In this document: piece after piece, positions 46,420 through 57,468 of the stretch | How positions within the stretch are numbered: position 1 is the stretch's first letter | Layout of the letters: each line of letters begins with the position of its first letter | Origin: Peribolospora baueri | Taxonomy: Eukaryota > Basidiomycota > Peribolosporomycetes > Peribolosporales > Peribolosporaceae | Assembly (NCBI GenBank): GCA_029717555.1 | Contig: JAMDHS010000017.1 | Span: 230,109-294,108 of the forward strand | DNA: 64,000 nt | Direction of reading: 5' to 3' | The notes under the pieces: generated by a model | Told to the model about the DNA's origin: nothing | What the model saw: the letters and a program-made list of their open reading frames with translations, nothing else | Database searches by the model: none | Translations under genes and position numbers: made by a program

Positions 46420-49400
46420 ATGTCGTTCCCAGCGCACGATGGTGAGTGGTTAGCTGACTGGTTTAGTACTACGCCCAGGAAAGCTGATCGCGGTCGGTAT
46501 CTCATTACTGCTTGCGCAGTGTCCGCCGTGTTCAACTTCGCCGAGGAGGAAAAGAAGGTGCTGGCTTATTGGCGAGAGATCGATGCTTTCAACACTCAGC
46601 TCAAGCAGTCGGAAGGGAGGAAACGGTTTTCCTTCTATGATGGTCCCCCATTTGCTACCGGTCTGCCCCACTACGGTCATTTGACTATGGGCACAGTCAA
46701 GGTGAGGCTCAAGAGCCCGAGAGCATGCCTGGTCACCTTGTTCTCAAATTTGCTTGCTGCTTTCTGCTTGTGCTGCTGTGACAGGACATTGTGACACGTT
46801 ATGCCCATGCTTCCGGTTACCACGTCGAGCGCAGGTTCGGTTGGGACTGTCATGGACTGCCCGTCGAGCACGAGATCGACAAAATGCTTGGCATCAAGGG
46901 CAAGGAGGATGTCTTAGCCATGGGCATCGACAAATACAATGCAGAGTGCCGGAAGATCGTCATGCGCTACTCGACGGAATGGCGAAGGACAGTGGAGAGG
47001 ATGGGAAGGTGGATTGACTTCGATCACGATTACAAGACCATGCATACAAGCTTCATGGAGAGCGTGTGGTGGGTCTTTGGACAGCTCTTCAAGAAGGACC
47101 TAGTGTACCGAGGATTGCGCGTCATGCCGTATTCCACGGCTTGCACCACGCCTCTTTCTAACTTCGAGGCTGCCTCGGACTATCGCGAAGTGCAAGACCC
47201 TGCTGGTTAGTCCAGTTGCTTGATCCCCTGCGTCCGCTTGACTTATTGCTTCTGTAGTGTGGTAGCTTACTCATTGCCGTGCGCTGCCATGTGCTGCAGT
47301 CACCATCTCCTTCCCGCTTCTCTCCGATCCCTCCACGGCTCTTCTGGCTTGGACGACAACGCCTTGGACGCTGCCTTCAAACCTTGCCCTCTGCGTACAT
47401 CCTGACTTTACCTACATCAAGGTCTTCGATGAGGAGAGGAAGCAGAATTTCATTATTCACGAGAAACTTCTCACGACTCTGTACAAGGACCCGAAGAAGG
47501 CCAAATTCAAGAAGGTCGGCAGCTACAAAGGCGCCGAGATGGCAGGCTGGAAGTACGAGCCCGTATTCGATTATTTCAAAGATCAGGTGGGATCTCAGGC
47601 CTCGGCTCCTGCTTCAACACGTCGAAGCTTATTTTCTTCTCATTGCCACATCAGTACCAGGATAAGGCTTTCCGAGTGTTGGTGGACACGTACGTCTCGG
47701 ATGACAGTGGTACCGGCATTGTTCACCAGGCCCCTGCCTTCGGTGACGATGACCACCGTATCGCTATTAGCAATGGTGTCGTGCGTAACGACGAAATGCC
47801 TCCTTGTCCGGTCAACGAATCTGGCAAGTTCACGGCGGAAGTTAAGGATTACGCTGGCGTTCACGTGAAGGTAAATTTGTTGGAGTGCACAGCATCCTAA
47901 AAGAGCAAGGGCAAATAAATGACATCTTGACTTCCGTCGTCGTCGGTGGTACAGGAGGCGGACAAGCAGATTCAGAAAGACCTTAAAGCTCGCGGTCGAC
48001 TTATCGTGCAAGAGACCATTCGCCACCCGTACCCCTACTGTTGGCGGTCTGGGACGCCGCTCATCTACAAGGCTATCCCCGTCTGGTTCGTGCGCGTCCA
48101 GCCGGCTGTCGACAAACTAGTTGAGAATAACATGCAGACGCGATGGTGAGAGCGATATGTTCGGATCATTCTTCTTGCGTCATTTTTCTTGTGCGCTCCT
48201 TCCCTTCTGATCCTCTTTGTGATGCTTGTCCGCAGGGTCCCGAATGCGGTGAAGGAGAAGAAGTTTGGCAATTGGCTGGCTAATGCCCGAGACTGGAACA
48301 TTTCACGCAATCGCTACTGGGGTACGCCCATTCCACTTTGGGTTAGCGACGACCTGCAAGAGGTCGTCTGCATCTCTTCCGTCGCCGAGCTCGAGCGACT
48401 TTCTGGTGTGACCGGTATAACCGACCTGCACCGTGATAAGATCGATCACATCACCATCCCGAGTCAAAAAGGTACGGGTGTATTGAGGAGGATCGAAGAA
48501 GTTTTCGACTGCTGGTTCGAGAGCGGAAGGTAAGAGCATTCTTCTCTTCCATTTAAGAGGGTACCAGCTGTCTGTGATGTCGCGTTGCTGAAAACTCGGT
48601 TCATTTTGCAGCATGCCGTACGCACAGGTACACTACCCCTTTGAGAACAAGGAGAAGTTTGAGGCCTCCTTCCCAGCCGATTTTGTCTCAGAAGGCCTCG
48701 ATCAGACCCGTGGCTGGTTCTACACCCTCCTCATTCTCTCTACCCACCTCTTTGGTACGGCACCGTGGAAGAATCTGATCGTGAGCGGGCTGGTCCTGGC
48801 AGCGTGAGTAATCGTCTCGGACCACCCGTTTAGCATGTTGGCACACGCTTACCGGTTTAATACGTTGACAGGGATGGAAAGAAGATGTCGAAGAGCTTGA
48901 AGAACTACCCTGACCCGACCGGTATCATGGATATGTTTGGCGCCGATGCTTTGCGGCTCTACCTTATCAACTCTCCTATCGTCCGCGCTGAGAACCTCAG
49001 GTTCCGCGAGGACGGTGTTAAGGAAGTCGTCAGCCGTGTCTTCTTGCCTTGGTTGAACTCCTTCCGCTTCCTGCTTGGTCAGGTTGCCCTCCTGAAGAAG
49101 GAGACGGGCATTGACTTCAAATATGATGGCCATGCGCCGAAGTCCAACAACGTGATGGACAGGTGGATTTTGGCTCGATGCCAAAGCCTAATCAAGCTTG
49201 TGAAAGAGGAGATGAACGGTGAGGTTACTATATTAGGTCCTTTCTAGGCGGAAAATAGTACATTAATAGCTGACTTGACAATTCGACCCGTCCGCGCTTG
49301 CAGCCTACCGACTTTACACGGTGGTTCCCCGCCTTCTGAACCTCATCGACGAGCTCACCAATTGGTACATTCGCTTCAATCGCAGGCGGCTCAAGGGCGA

Positions 49401-50546
49401 GAACGGACCGGATGACACTTTCTTGGCTCTCAACTCCCTCTTCGAGACTCTCTTGACACTCTGTCGTACGATGGTCAGTGTTTTGCTGTCCCCACTTCTC
49501 TGAGACTTCATGCTTTGTTTAATCGTTCTCATCTTCACGTATTCCCTTTCTCAACGGCAGTCATCCTTTACCCCTTTCCTCACCGAGAATCTGTATCAAG
49601 GTCTCCGTGCCTTCATGCCCCAAGCCGACGGGGACGACGATGTCCGTTCCGTTCACTTCCTGAGCTTCCCCGAGGTGAAGGAGGAGTACTTGGATCCTCT
49701 GATTCAGCGTCGCGTACAGAGGATGCAGACAGTCATCGAGCTCACGAGGACTGTCCGTGAGCGGAGGCGCCTTGCCCTAAAGGTAAGCGCCAACTTTCTC
49801 CATAGTCGTCTGGGGCATGTGGGCCTGATACATATTTTTGTGCAATGATTTTCTTACAGACGCCTCTGAAAGAACTGGTTATCTTCCACCCATCTTCCGA
49901 GTACCTGGAGGACGTCAAGACGCTTTCCAAATACGTTGAGGAGGAGCTGAACGTGCGGGAGGTCACCTTCACCTCTGACGAAGAGCAGACTGGCATACGC
50001 TACAAGGCGACTGCGGATTGGCCGGTGCTGGGACGCAAGCTGCGCAAGGATGTGACGAAAGTCAAGAACGCCCTACCTAACCTTCTCAGCGGCGATGTTA
50101 AGGGCTACCTCGAGACAGGCAAGGTCCAAGTGGATGGGATCGAGCTCGTTCAGGGTGACCTTAACGTGGTGCGTTTCGTTGAACTGGAGACGGGCAGCCG
50201 ATTCGACACAAACACGGACTCGGACGTCGTTATACTCCTTGACATCAAGGTGCACCCGGAGCTCGAGGCCGAGGGTACGGCGAGGGAGGTGATCAATCGT
50301 ATCCAACGGCTTCGGAAGAAGGCGGGCCTCCAGGCGACGGATGAGATCGATGCGTACTACCGCTTCGAGCAAGGTCTTGGGGAGGCTCTGGAGGAAGTTA
50401 TCAAGAGTCAGTCCGATCTCATCGCCAAGGCCATTCGCAGAACACCGATGAACGAGGCGCAGAGGCCGAAGACGGCGAAGGTCCTAATCGAGGAGGAGCA
50501 GGAGATCGGTGATACCACATTCGTTCTCTCCCTAGTGCCAGCGTAG
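46420..50546 (+). CDS. ILS1: Isoleucyl-tRNA synthetase, cytosolic
   Basis: Charges tRNA-Ile with isoleucine for cytosolic translation. Exons 46420-46441, 46520-46701, 46785-47205, 47300-47586, 47655-47870, 47955-48145, 48236-48529, 48612-48803, 48872-49218, 49304-49473, 49561-49782 and 49860-50546 give 1,076 residues (yeast Ils1 1,072). The class I signature appears as PHYGHLTMG near residue 55 in the [16 protein letters not shown] context. The CP1 editing domain contains [12 protein letters not shown] and [23 protein letters not shown] is at 606-610 ([12 protein letters not shown]). The anticodon-binding domain includes [13 protein letters not shown], and a eukaryotic C-terminal extension follows. 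There is no presequence, so a cytosolic role fits. Intron 1 is a multiple of three and stop-free, so retaining it would insert 26 residues after residue 8. Confidence 0.97.
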
Positions 50547-52213
50547 GCGTGCTAGGTGGTGTCCATGACTCGTTCTGTGCGTAGAGTAGAGGGCAGTGAG
50601 AATTGAGTGGAGCTTCCAATATACAGTCAACCCTGTCTGTTAGCATACGAGTCCATAAGCATACCTTTGCATAGTGTGTAGCGATCTCCCTTTCCCGCTC
50701 CACTGCCGCCGTCTTTGCTCTCGCACTCAAAAACATGCCGCCTATTCCCACCAAGGACACCTCGTCGATCAATTGGGTGAATGTCGGAGAAGTTGTTCTT
50801 CAAGGGATCTGCCGATGAACCGAAGAATCGCGATACGGCAACGTACGCTCAAAAGCTCGCCGTGTTAGACTATCGTCGTGATCCCAAGCGCGGCGACGGC
50901 AATCAGTAGGAGCAGCTCATGTTCTCTAATGGCTGGGTCGAGTCTTTCAAGAAGCGGTATCAGCTACGCTCCCACGTTCTTCACGGTGAAGCAGGCTCTG
51001 GTTGTGACACTGAGGAGAGAGCGCCTGCTGACAGCTTCAAGAAGAACACCATAAATCGGAAAACATCGTACGCCAGCTGCGCTACATCCAGGAAGCAATT
51101 TTCATGAAGCCACGCACGGAGAAGTGGCTCAAGATGCAGCAGGATGTCACTCAACTCAGTCGCACTTTCAAAGAACATGTCAACGAGCAGCGTAAACAAA
51201 CCGATCTTCGATAATTCTTTTCTGCACACGCTTCTTCTTGAACATGGTTGTGTTATGACGAGTACATACTCTACAGTAAAGCTTGGAATCCATGTCTTGA
51301 TGGACGCTATCGACTGTGGCAAGGACTGTGGCAACTATGCATATATCACTCTGTATAGTCACTCTCTCGCATACTGCATAGCCCTCGGGCGAAACATTTG
51401 CCAACTGCTTATAGACAGGTTGACGGTATGCTACATGTCAGGGGCACCTCGCAAGGCCCTTCTGGCTCACACATCCGTTCTGCCTACTCTCCCGATCTTC
51501 CTCGGCAAACTGCTGTCCGCTCGCTGGCCCAGCCGGCGCGAGCCAACTCGTCTCGTGTGGTTAGTCGGTCAGTCAGTTTCATGTTGCGCCTGCGTCCAGG
51601 AATTCCAAGGTGGCATTATTCGCACAGTCCGTGATTCACAAAGCCGTGAATTGACTTGGATAGTTGCGTAGGATGTCAGTAAGTACGGGGCACCACACTC
51701 CAGCTGCCGCGGTATGTGTGGTGGGTGATATTCGATCCCTGTGTAGCAAGAGGCTATACAGGCGGTCGGCAAGTTGCATCCCGAACCGACGATCCTCCTG
51801 CCCGTGCCTTTTCTCCGCGTCTAAGGGTAACTAACAAGTAACACCCCGCTCCGACCTCGCCCATTGAACGCTAGACCAATATCCCTCCCGTTTTGACCGG
51901 CTAATAGCCCGTCCACCCGTCCGTGCTATGCCTTTTTTCGGCCGATGGCGGGGTATCAGCCCGTCCAATGTCGTGTGGACGGACGGAGCCCTCCTTCGTC
52001 TTAGCAGCAGCCTCGTTGAGGAGTAAGAACGAGGGGAGGGGCCTGAGCTAACCACCACGGCTCTTAACATGGTTGGATATCGGTCGCCCCAACCGTACTT
52101 CTTTCTCCAGTTCACTTGTCACCGACTTGCTACTCTCCCCCACACCCCCTACCTTCATTTCTACTATCCTTTCTCGAGGACTCGACGCCCCCTAACCACG
52201 ACATTCCTTAAAG
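50547..52213. other. Intergenic region with one transposase-like relic
   Basis: Apart from the relic listed separately at about 50.8-51.0 kb, no gene is supported. The left edge carries the ILS1 3' end. The right edge is the leader of the GH26-like gene; it includes pyrimidine-rich sequence before 52,214. Confidence 0.45.
50793..51011 (+). pseudogene. Relic of a CENP-B-HTH / Tigger-like transposase-derived gene
   Basis: One frame reads KNRDTATYAQKLAVLDYRRD, an in-frame TAG, then MFSNGWVESFKKRYQLRSHV and LHGEAGS. The second block matches the CENP-B/Tigger/jerky HTH signature (F-x2-GW-x2-F-K-x-R-x-x-L ... GEAGS), and the first block looks like the end of the preceding psq-type HTH. No DDE catalytic domain can be followed downstream. 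The internal stop and short length mark it as a dead fragment. Confidence 0.7.
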
Positions 52214-53772
52214 ATGCGCACCTTCAATGCTCTCGCCGTTTTCGGTCTTTTCGCGCTCGCATTGACCGCGCTGAACGCCGAACCGACCGACGCTCTGGAC
52301 AAGTCAGCTCCGCTTCGCCGCCATCACGCCATGATGGAGCACAAGAAGATGGAGAAGGACAGCGCAGAGTCCAAGCGCAGTAGCGTGCTCGCCGTCGACG
52401 GGTTCACTGTCGGCTCCCGACAGCGGTGGACACAAGGAGACCATGGCTCAGATCAACAGTAACCTGAACGGAAAGGTCACCGCTAACTACGGCTACTACG
52501 CTCAAGCCCAGTCCGGCAGACTTTGACGGGTCGCAGCTGCTCGCCGTCCTGACGAGTAAGTGTCGTGCTGGCTGCGACTGTAAGTGATCGTTCCGCTCAG
52601 AATCTGACCCGCCCATCCGTACCACGTCTCTTCTACTTCCAATCTCAGCATTAAGGAGTCGGGCGCCATCTTCGAGCCCGCTGTCATGCCCACTGGTGGC
52701 TGGAAGGGCCTTACCAAGAACGACAACTCCCAGGCGGTCAATATTGCCAACGTCAAGAAAAAAAGTTCACCGACCAGGACATAGAGGTTCGCCTCCGCTT
52801 CGCTCACGAGATGAACTACTACCAATCCGATGGCACCTGCACAGGCACCGCCTCGGACTTCAAGACCGGCTGGGCCACCATAGCCGCCGCCGTCCGTTCT
52901 ATCGCTCCCTCGATCAAGATGTTCTGGACGCCCAACATCGCTGACTCCAAGAGCGAATACGATACGTACTTCCCCGAAGACCACACCACTGTCGACATGA
53001 TTGGAATCGACTACTACCCCACGCCCGTTCCGTACAGCGGCCAATTTTACGACATGATGCAGGTACGCCATTTTCCGCTTCCTCAGAGCGCTGCTCTGCT
53101 CGCAGTGTTTTACATCATCCTTGACCATTCCTGTCGAAACAGTACGTCTACCACAAGTATGCCAACGCGAGCACGTCAGTAAGAGTCGATATTTCGGGTG
53201 CAAGAACCGCGAGCGGACCTTTGTTCAGTACTCTTTCACTGACACTGTTTCGACGTTCGTCTCATCCCACAGTTCCACATCGGCGAGACCGGCCTCAGCT
53301 ATGCTGGCTCCATCGACGACAGGTGAGACTTCCACACTCTCAAATCTCCTTCGTTCCTTACCTTCATTTCACGTCCATTTCCCCGGTGCTGCCCTTGATG
53401 GACAGGGTTGCCTGGTTCAAGGAGAGCACCGGTAGCAACACAAAGTCGAACATGCCTGTGAGTGTAGTCGGCTGAGAGCGAGCGGGCCTCTGGCTGGAGG
53501 CAGGGGAGGCCACAACGTGCATGAGCTCATGTTTCTCCATAATCCCCCGCCATACAGCGCCCGACACAGTACTTTGGCGGCCCCATCTGGTTCAACTATA
53601 TTAAGGGGTGAGAAGTTGTTCGTGCTTATTTCTCGAGTTATTTCTTAAACTACGTTAGCTCACTCTGCCCCTCTCCCCTCTTTCATCTACTCTTATCAGA
53701 TACGATTTCCGTCTTGTCAACACTGACCTGGGCTCCCTCGATGGCGCCGTGGCTTCGGCCTTGGGTGTCTGA
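52214..53772 (+). pseudogene. Secreted GH26-like glycoside hydrolase with a broken reading frame
   Basis: A signal peptide opens the frame (MRTFNALAVFGLFALALTAL). Segments then match a (beta/alpha)8 glycosidase of the GH26 type: acid/base Glu in LRFAHEMN, DMIGIDYYPTPVPY, nucleophile context HIGETGLSYAG, and PTQYFGGPIWFNYIKGYDFR. Exons recognisable by splice signals are 52214-52555, 52649-53062, 53143-53178, 53273-53322, 53406-53457, 53558-53607 and 53700-53772. The frame changes without a splice site at about 52,420, 52,510, 52,548 and at an A7 run at 52,758-52,764. All later exons join cleanly. It is either a young pseudogene or a poorly sequenced locus; the clustering of breaks within 350 bases is striking beside flawless neighbours. 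GH26 assignment is by motif only. Confidence 0.72.
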
Positions 53773-54352
53773 GCGCAAGAAGCCCATCTTCACCATTTCC
53801 TCCCTTGCTTTCCACCGGGTTTATGTTGTCTTGCCCCGCCATGCGGGCTGTCCGGTTGGCGGGCTGCTTCCTGTGATATCCACACACCCTTTGTCGCATT
53901 CGTTAATAGGCTCGGGACCTGGTGAATGAGGTCAATTTCATATCGTGTCCACTTGCGTGCTTCAACGCCAGTGGTCCGATCATGTGTGTGTGAGCTCGAG
54001 CCTATCGTCTCATTTCCCAACCTAGCGGCGGCTTGGGTTTGTGCAACTAGGAAGTCCGTGTACGGAATGGCGTCATGTGTAGTGGAGGAAGACAGGTGCT
54101 GGCTCGAATCGTCGTTGAAGGAACATGGTAACAAGATGCCATCTCGTCCTGGATCCACCTACGCACAGATCTGCGGGTGAACTAGAACTTCCGCAGTGAG
54201 GATTGACCCGGCTTAGTCAGCAGGCCGGGTGGATTCACCGGATTGACCGGTGCCCGAATCGCGTTACGCTCAGGGATGCGAGTTCGCTACTGACCCTGCA
54301 CAACCAACCCGACTCGTCTTCGCTACGACACTCCTCCAGTACACCCCTCGCA
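53773..54352. other. Intergenic, GH26-like gene to DPL1
   Basis: No gene recognised. Should hold the DPL1 promoter and leader; no clear elements seen. Confidence 0.45.
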
Positions 54353-57305
54353 ATGCCGGAACGTGCAAGCAGCAGTGTCAGGGATCGCTCGATGATATGG
54401 ATGGCGGTGCGCAATGCGGTCACATACGATAATGGTGAGATGAAGCTGGGGCTGGTCCTGTTTGTTTGGTCTTCGGTACGCACTTCCCACTTACTCGCTC
54501 CATTGTCGTCCTCATCGCCGTAGCCCGCACCCTTGTCTTCTGGCTGGTCTTGCTTCGCTGTCTTCGGAAGTCGTTTGATCATCTTCGTACCAATGGCCTG
54601 ATTGGCTCCGCATCGCAAGCGTATACGGCCGCATCGCGCGTGAGTCTTACCGACTCGCTTTGCATCTCGCCTTCCTCGAAGGGCTGAGGCTCTGACCAGA
54701 GGGGCGGTCCGTATCCCTTGGACGGCGTCTTAGTTTGTCTTTGGTCTAGTCCTGCGCACGCCCTCTGCACGGCGTAAGGTCGAGGCGGAGCTGTCGAAGG
54801 CCATATCCGAGGTAGAGGACAAGATGGCGCCGCGCGACCCCCGTCTCTCGAACAACTTCACCTTACCTGTGCATGGCAAAGACGCCGCTTGGCTCTCGGC
54901 TGAGCTGAGAAGACTTCAAGTTATGAAGGTAGGCGGATGGAAGGCCAAAGACGCGAACGACGACAATGGTTCAGGAAGGGAAATCTGGAAAGATGGTAGG
55001 ATGAGCGGAGCCGTCTATCACGGCGGCCAGGAACTTATTGACATCATCGCGGACGCGATCAAGATGTTTATGGTTAGCAATCCTGTGAGTGTGCACAAAT
55101 CGCTGAACCTTTGATTACGACCCTCCCACGACTGATGACCGCTGCGTTTTTTCTACAACGCCAGCTTCACCCCGATGCGTAGGTAGTCTACACGGTCCCG
55201 GCTGGATGATCGTGGTGAACCCCGCCGCAGCGCTGACTCTCGACTTTTTATAGGTTTCCGGGAGTGCGGAAGATGGAGGCCGAGGTGGTCAGCATGTGCC
55301 TTCGCATGTACAATGCGCCCCAAGAAGGCGTCGGCACTACCACAAGCGGTGGTACAGAGTCCATTCTAATGGCTTGCAAGGCCTATCGGTGAGTAATATT
55401 TGGAAGACGCTACATGAAGCCCCAAATCCTTGCCCCGTGCTCTCTTCGCAGTGACGTTGACTTTTCTTCTCTTTTCTCCTCGTCGATCGCGCGACCACTC
55501 TCTTCCTCCACCCTCCTCCTCTGTGTCTATATTCCCGCTTGCGCTGCTCATAATTTGACAGTGATTGGGGTCGTTCCAAGAGAGGGATCAAGAGACCTGA
55601 AATGTAGGTGTCTTACTTTAATGCTTGATCCAGCATTGATAAGGATGACTTGCAGTGCCATTCTTATTATTGCTCAATCCAACTTCCACCTTCGCTGCCA
55701 CTCTGCCATGTCTGCCTGTATTCACACTCCTTGACTGACTTTGCCCCGCTCTGCTCAGAGTCATCCCCGTCTCTGCCCATGCGGCTTTTGACAAAGCTGG
55801 TAGCTATTTCAATATCAAGGTCCATCACGTCCCAGTCGATCCAGTGACGCGCAAGGTGGATGTGCGCTTGGTAGAGCGAGCCATTACGAGGAACACGGTA
55901 ATGGTATGTGACACATTCTTTTCACGCAGCTAGGCGCATGGATTGGTGCATTAATCGGCTCGCGATATGAATTCTTTGCCACTTCCCTCTTCCAGATCGT
56001 CGGCTCTGCTCCCAACTTCCCTGAGTGAGCCGCTCGTTTGACCCAGTACCTTTCATATCGAGAAGGTTGAACGTTTTTGCACTTCTAATTCGTTTTTCAG
56101 TGGCGCCATAGACGACATTCCCTCTTTGGCCACATTGGCTCGTCAATATAACGTTGGCATGCACGTGGATTGCTGTCTAGGCAGCTTCATCGTGCCTTTC
56201 TTGGAAAAGGCCGGCTTGCCTACCGCACCCTTTGATTTCCGTGTGGACGGTGTCACGAGCATCTCTTGCGACACGCACAAGGTGAGCTGCACTGACCCCG
56301 GATCAAGATGGGCAGGTGTGCAGTGCAAATCTCATACTTTCCTTTTCTGTTGGGAACAGTATGGGTTTGCGCCCAAGGGGTCGTCTGTCATCATGTATTG
56401 CAGCAACGTCTACCGGCATCACCAGTATTACGTGCAGACTGAATGGTGCGACTGCTGTTCGTCTTGTCTGCTGGCCAACGCGTTGAGCTAGATCCTTGGG
56501 GTTGCTTACAAACTAAAGCGCTTCCTTACTCCGTCGCATTTCACGAACAATCTTTCCTTGTCAGGCCGGGCGGCGTCTACGCCAGTCCATCCATCGCAGG
56601 GTCTCGGCCTGGCGCCCTTATCGCGGGCACATGGGCAGCTATGATGAGCATGGGGGAAGACGGTTACATCTCGTCCTGCAAGTCCATCGTCGGGGCCGCT
56701 CGTCGCATCGAAAAGGCCGTCCGGGACGAAATTCCGGATTTGCGCGTCCTCGGCTCGCCGATCGTCACTGTCGTCGCCTTCACTAGCGTTGGTAACTTCA
56801 GCATCTATGAAGTGGGCGACCGTATGAGCCACAAAGGCGTGAGTATCCCCTGACTTTCGTGATGCCGAGTTGAGACATTACTGACCTTGTTCGATATTTC
56901 GATATTTCTCCTTCATTCATAGTGGTCTCTGAACGCGCTTATGAACCCTCCGGCACTGCACATTGCTGCCACTCGCTTGACCGTACCGGTAGCGGACGAA
57001 TTCATTCGCGATCTGAAAGAGTGCGTCCAAGATGCCAAGACCAAACCTGCCCAGAACGGCAACATTGCGGCGCTTTACGGTGAGTTTCGACCTGCCTTCG
57101 CTCTCTTCGCGGACGCCTACTCATCCACCGATTTGTTTAGGTCTCGGGTCATCGAGCGCAATTGGCCCCACGTTGGTTGGAGAAATGGCGACGCGGTAAG
57201 TCGCTCGCATTTGAACATGACAGGTATTGGCGAGTTGGTGTGTGAACTGATGCCGTCCTTGAACCCCAACCCAGCTTCCTCGACGTCCTCACCAAACCCC
57301 TTTAG
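54353..57305 (+). CDS. DPL1: Sphingosine-1-phosphate lyase
   Basis: This ER-membrane, PLP-dependent enzyme splits phosphorylated long-chain bases into a fatty aldehyde and ethanolamine phosphate, the exit step of sphingolipid breakdown. Exons: 54353-54434, 54524-54639, 54734-55084, 55165-55178, 55254-55388, 55562-55603, 55759-55903, 55996-56024, 56101-56281, 56360-56445, 56565-56838, 56923-57079, 57141-57195 and 57275-57305 (565 residues; yeast Dpl1 589). A single membrane span is near the N-terminus ([11 protein letters not shown]). Core motifs: [80 protein letters not shown], and the PLP lysine Lys365 in [15 protein letters not shown], then [16 protein letters not shown]. Exon 4 is only 14 bases. 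The most N-terminal residues are the least certain. Confidence 0.95.
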
Positions 57306-57468
57306 AGGTCTTGTGACCGTACGGCTAATCTCTTCCCCCCCTCTTCTTTGCGGCTTTCTCCGACGATGTTTCGCCCTCTCGTCAAACTGTTCTTATGCAG
57401 AACGCGCTATATGTCTCTTGGATAAGATATGGTTGCATGCAATGGAAATAGCCATCGTGTTTCTAACG

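Noticed and set aside
46195-46437. Extra 5' exon for TERT on the minus strand ending at CAG/GTACTT
   Set aside because: It joins in phase to sequence before the chosen ATG, but no in-frame ATG exists upstream, so it can only be leader.
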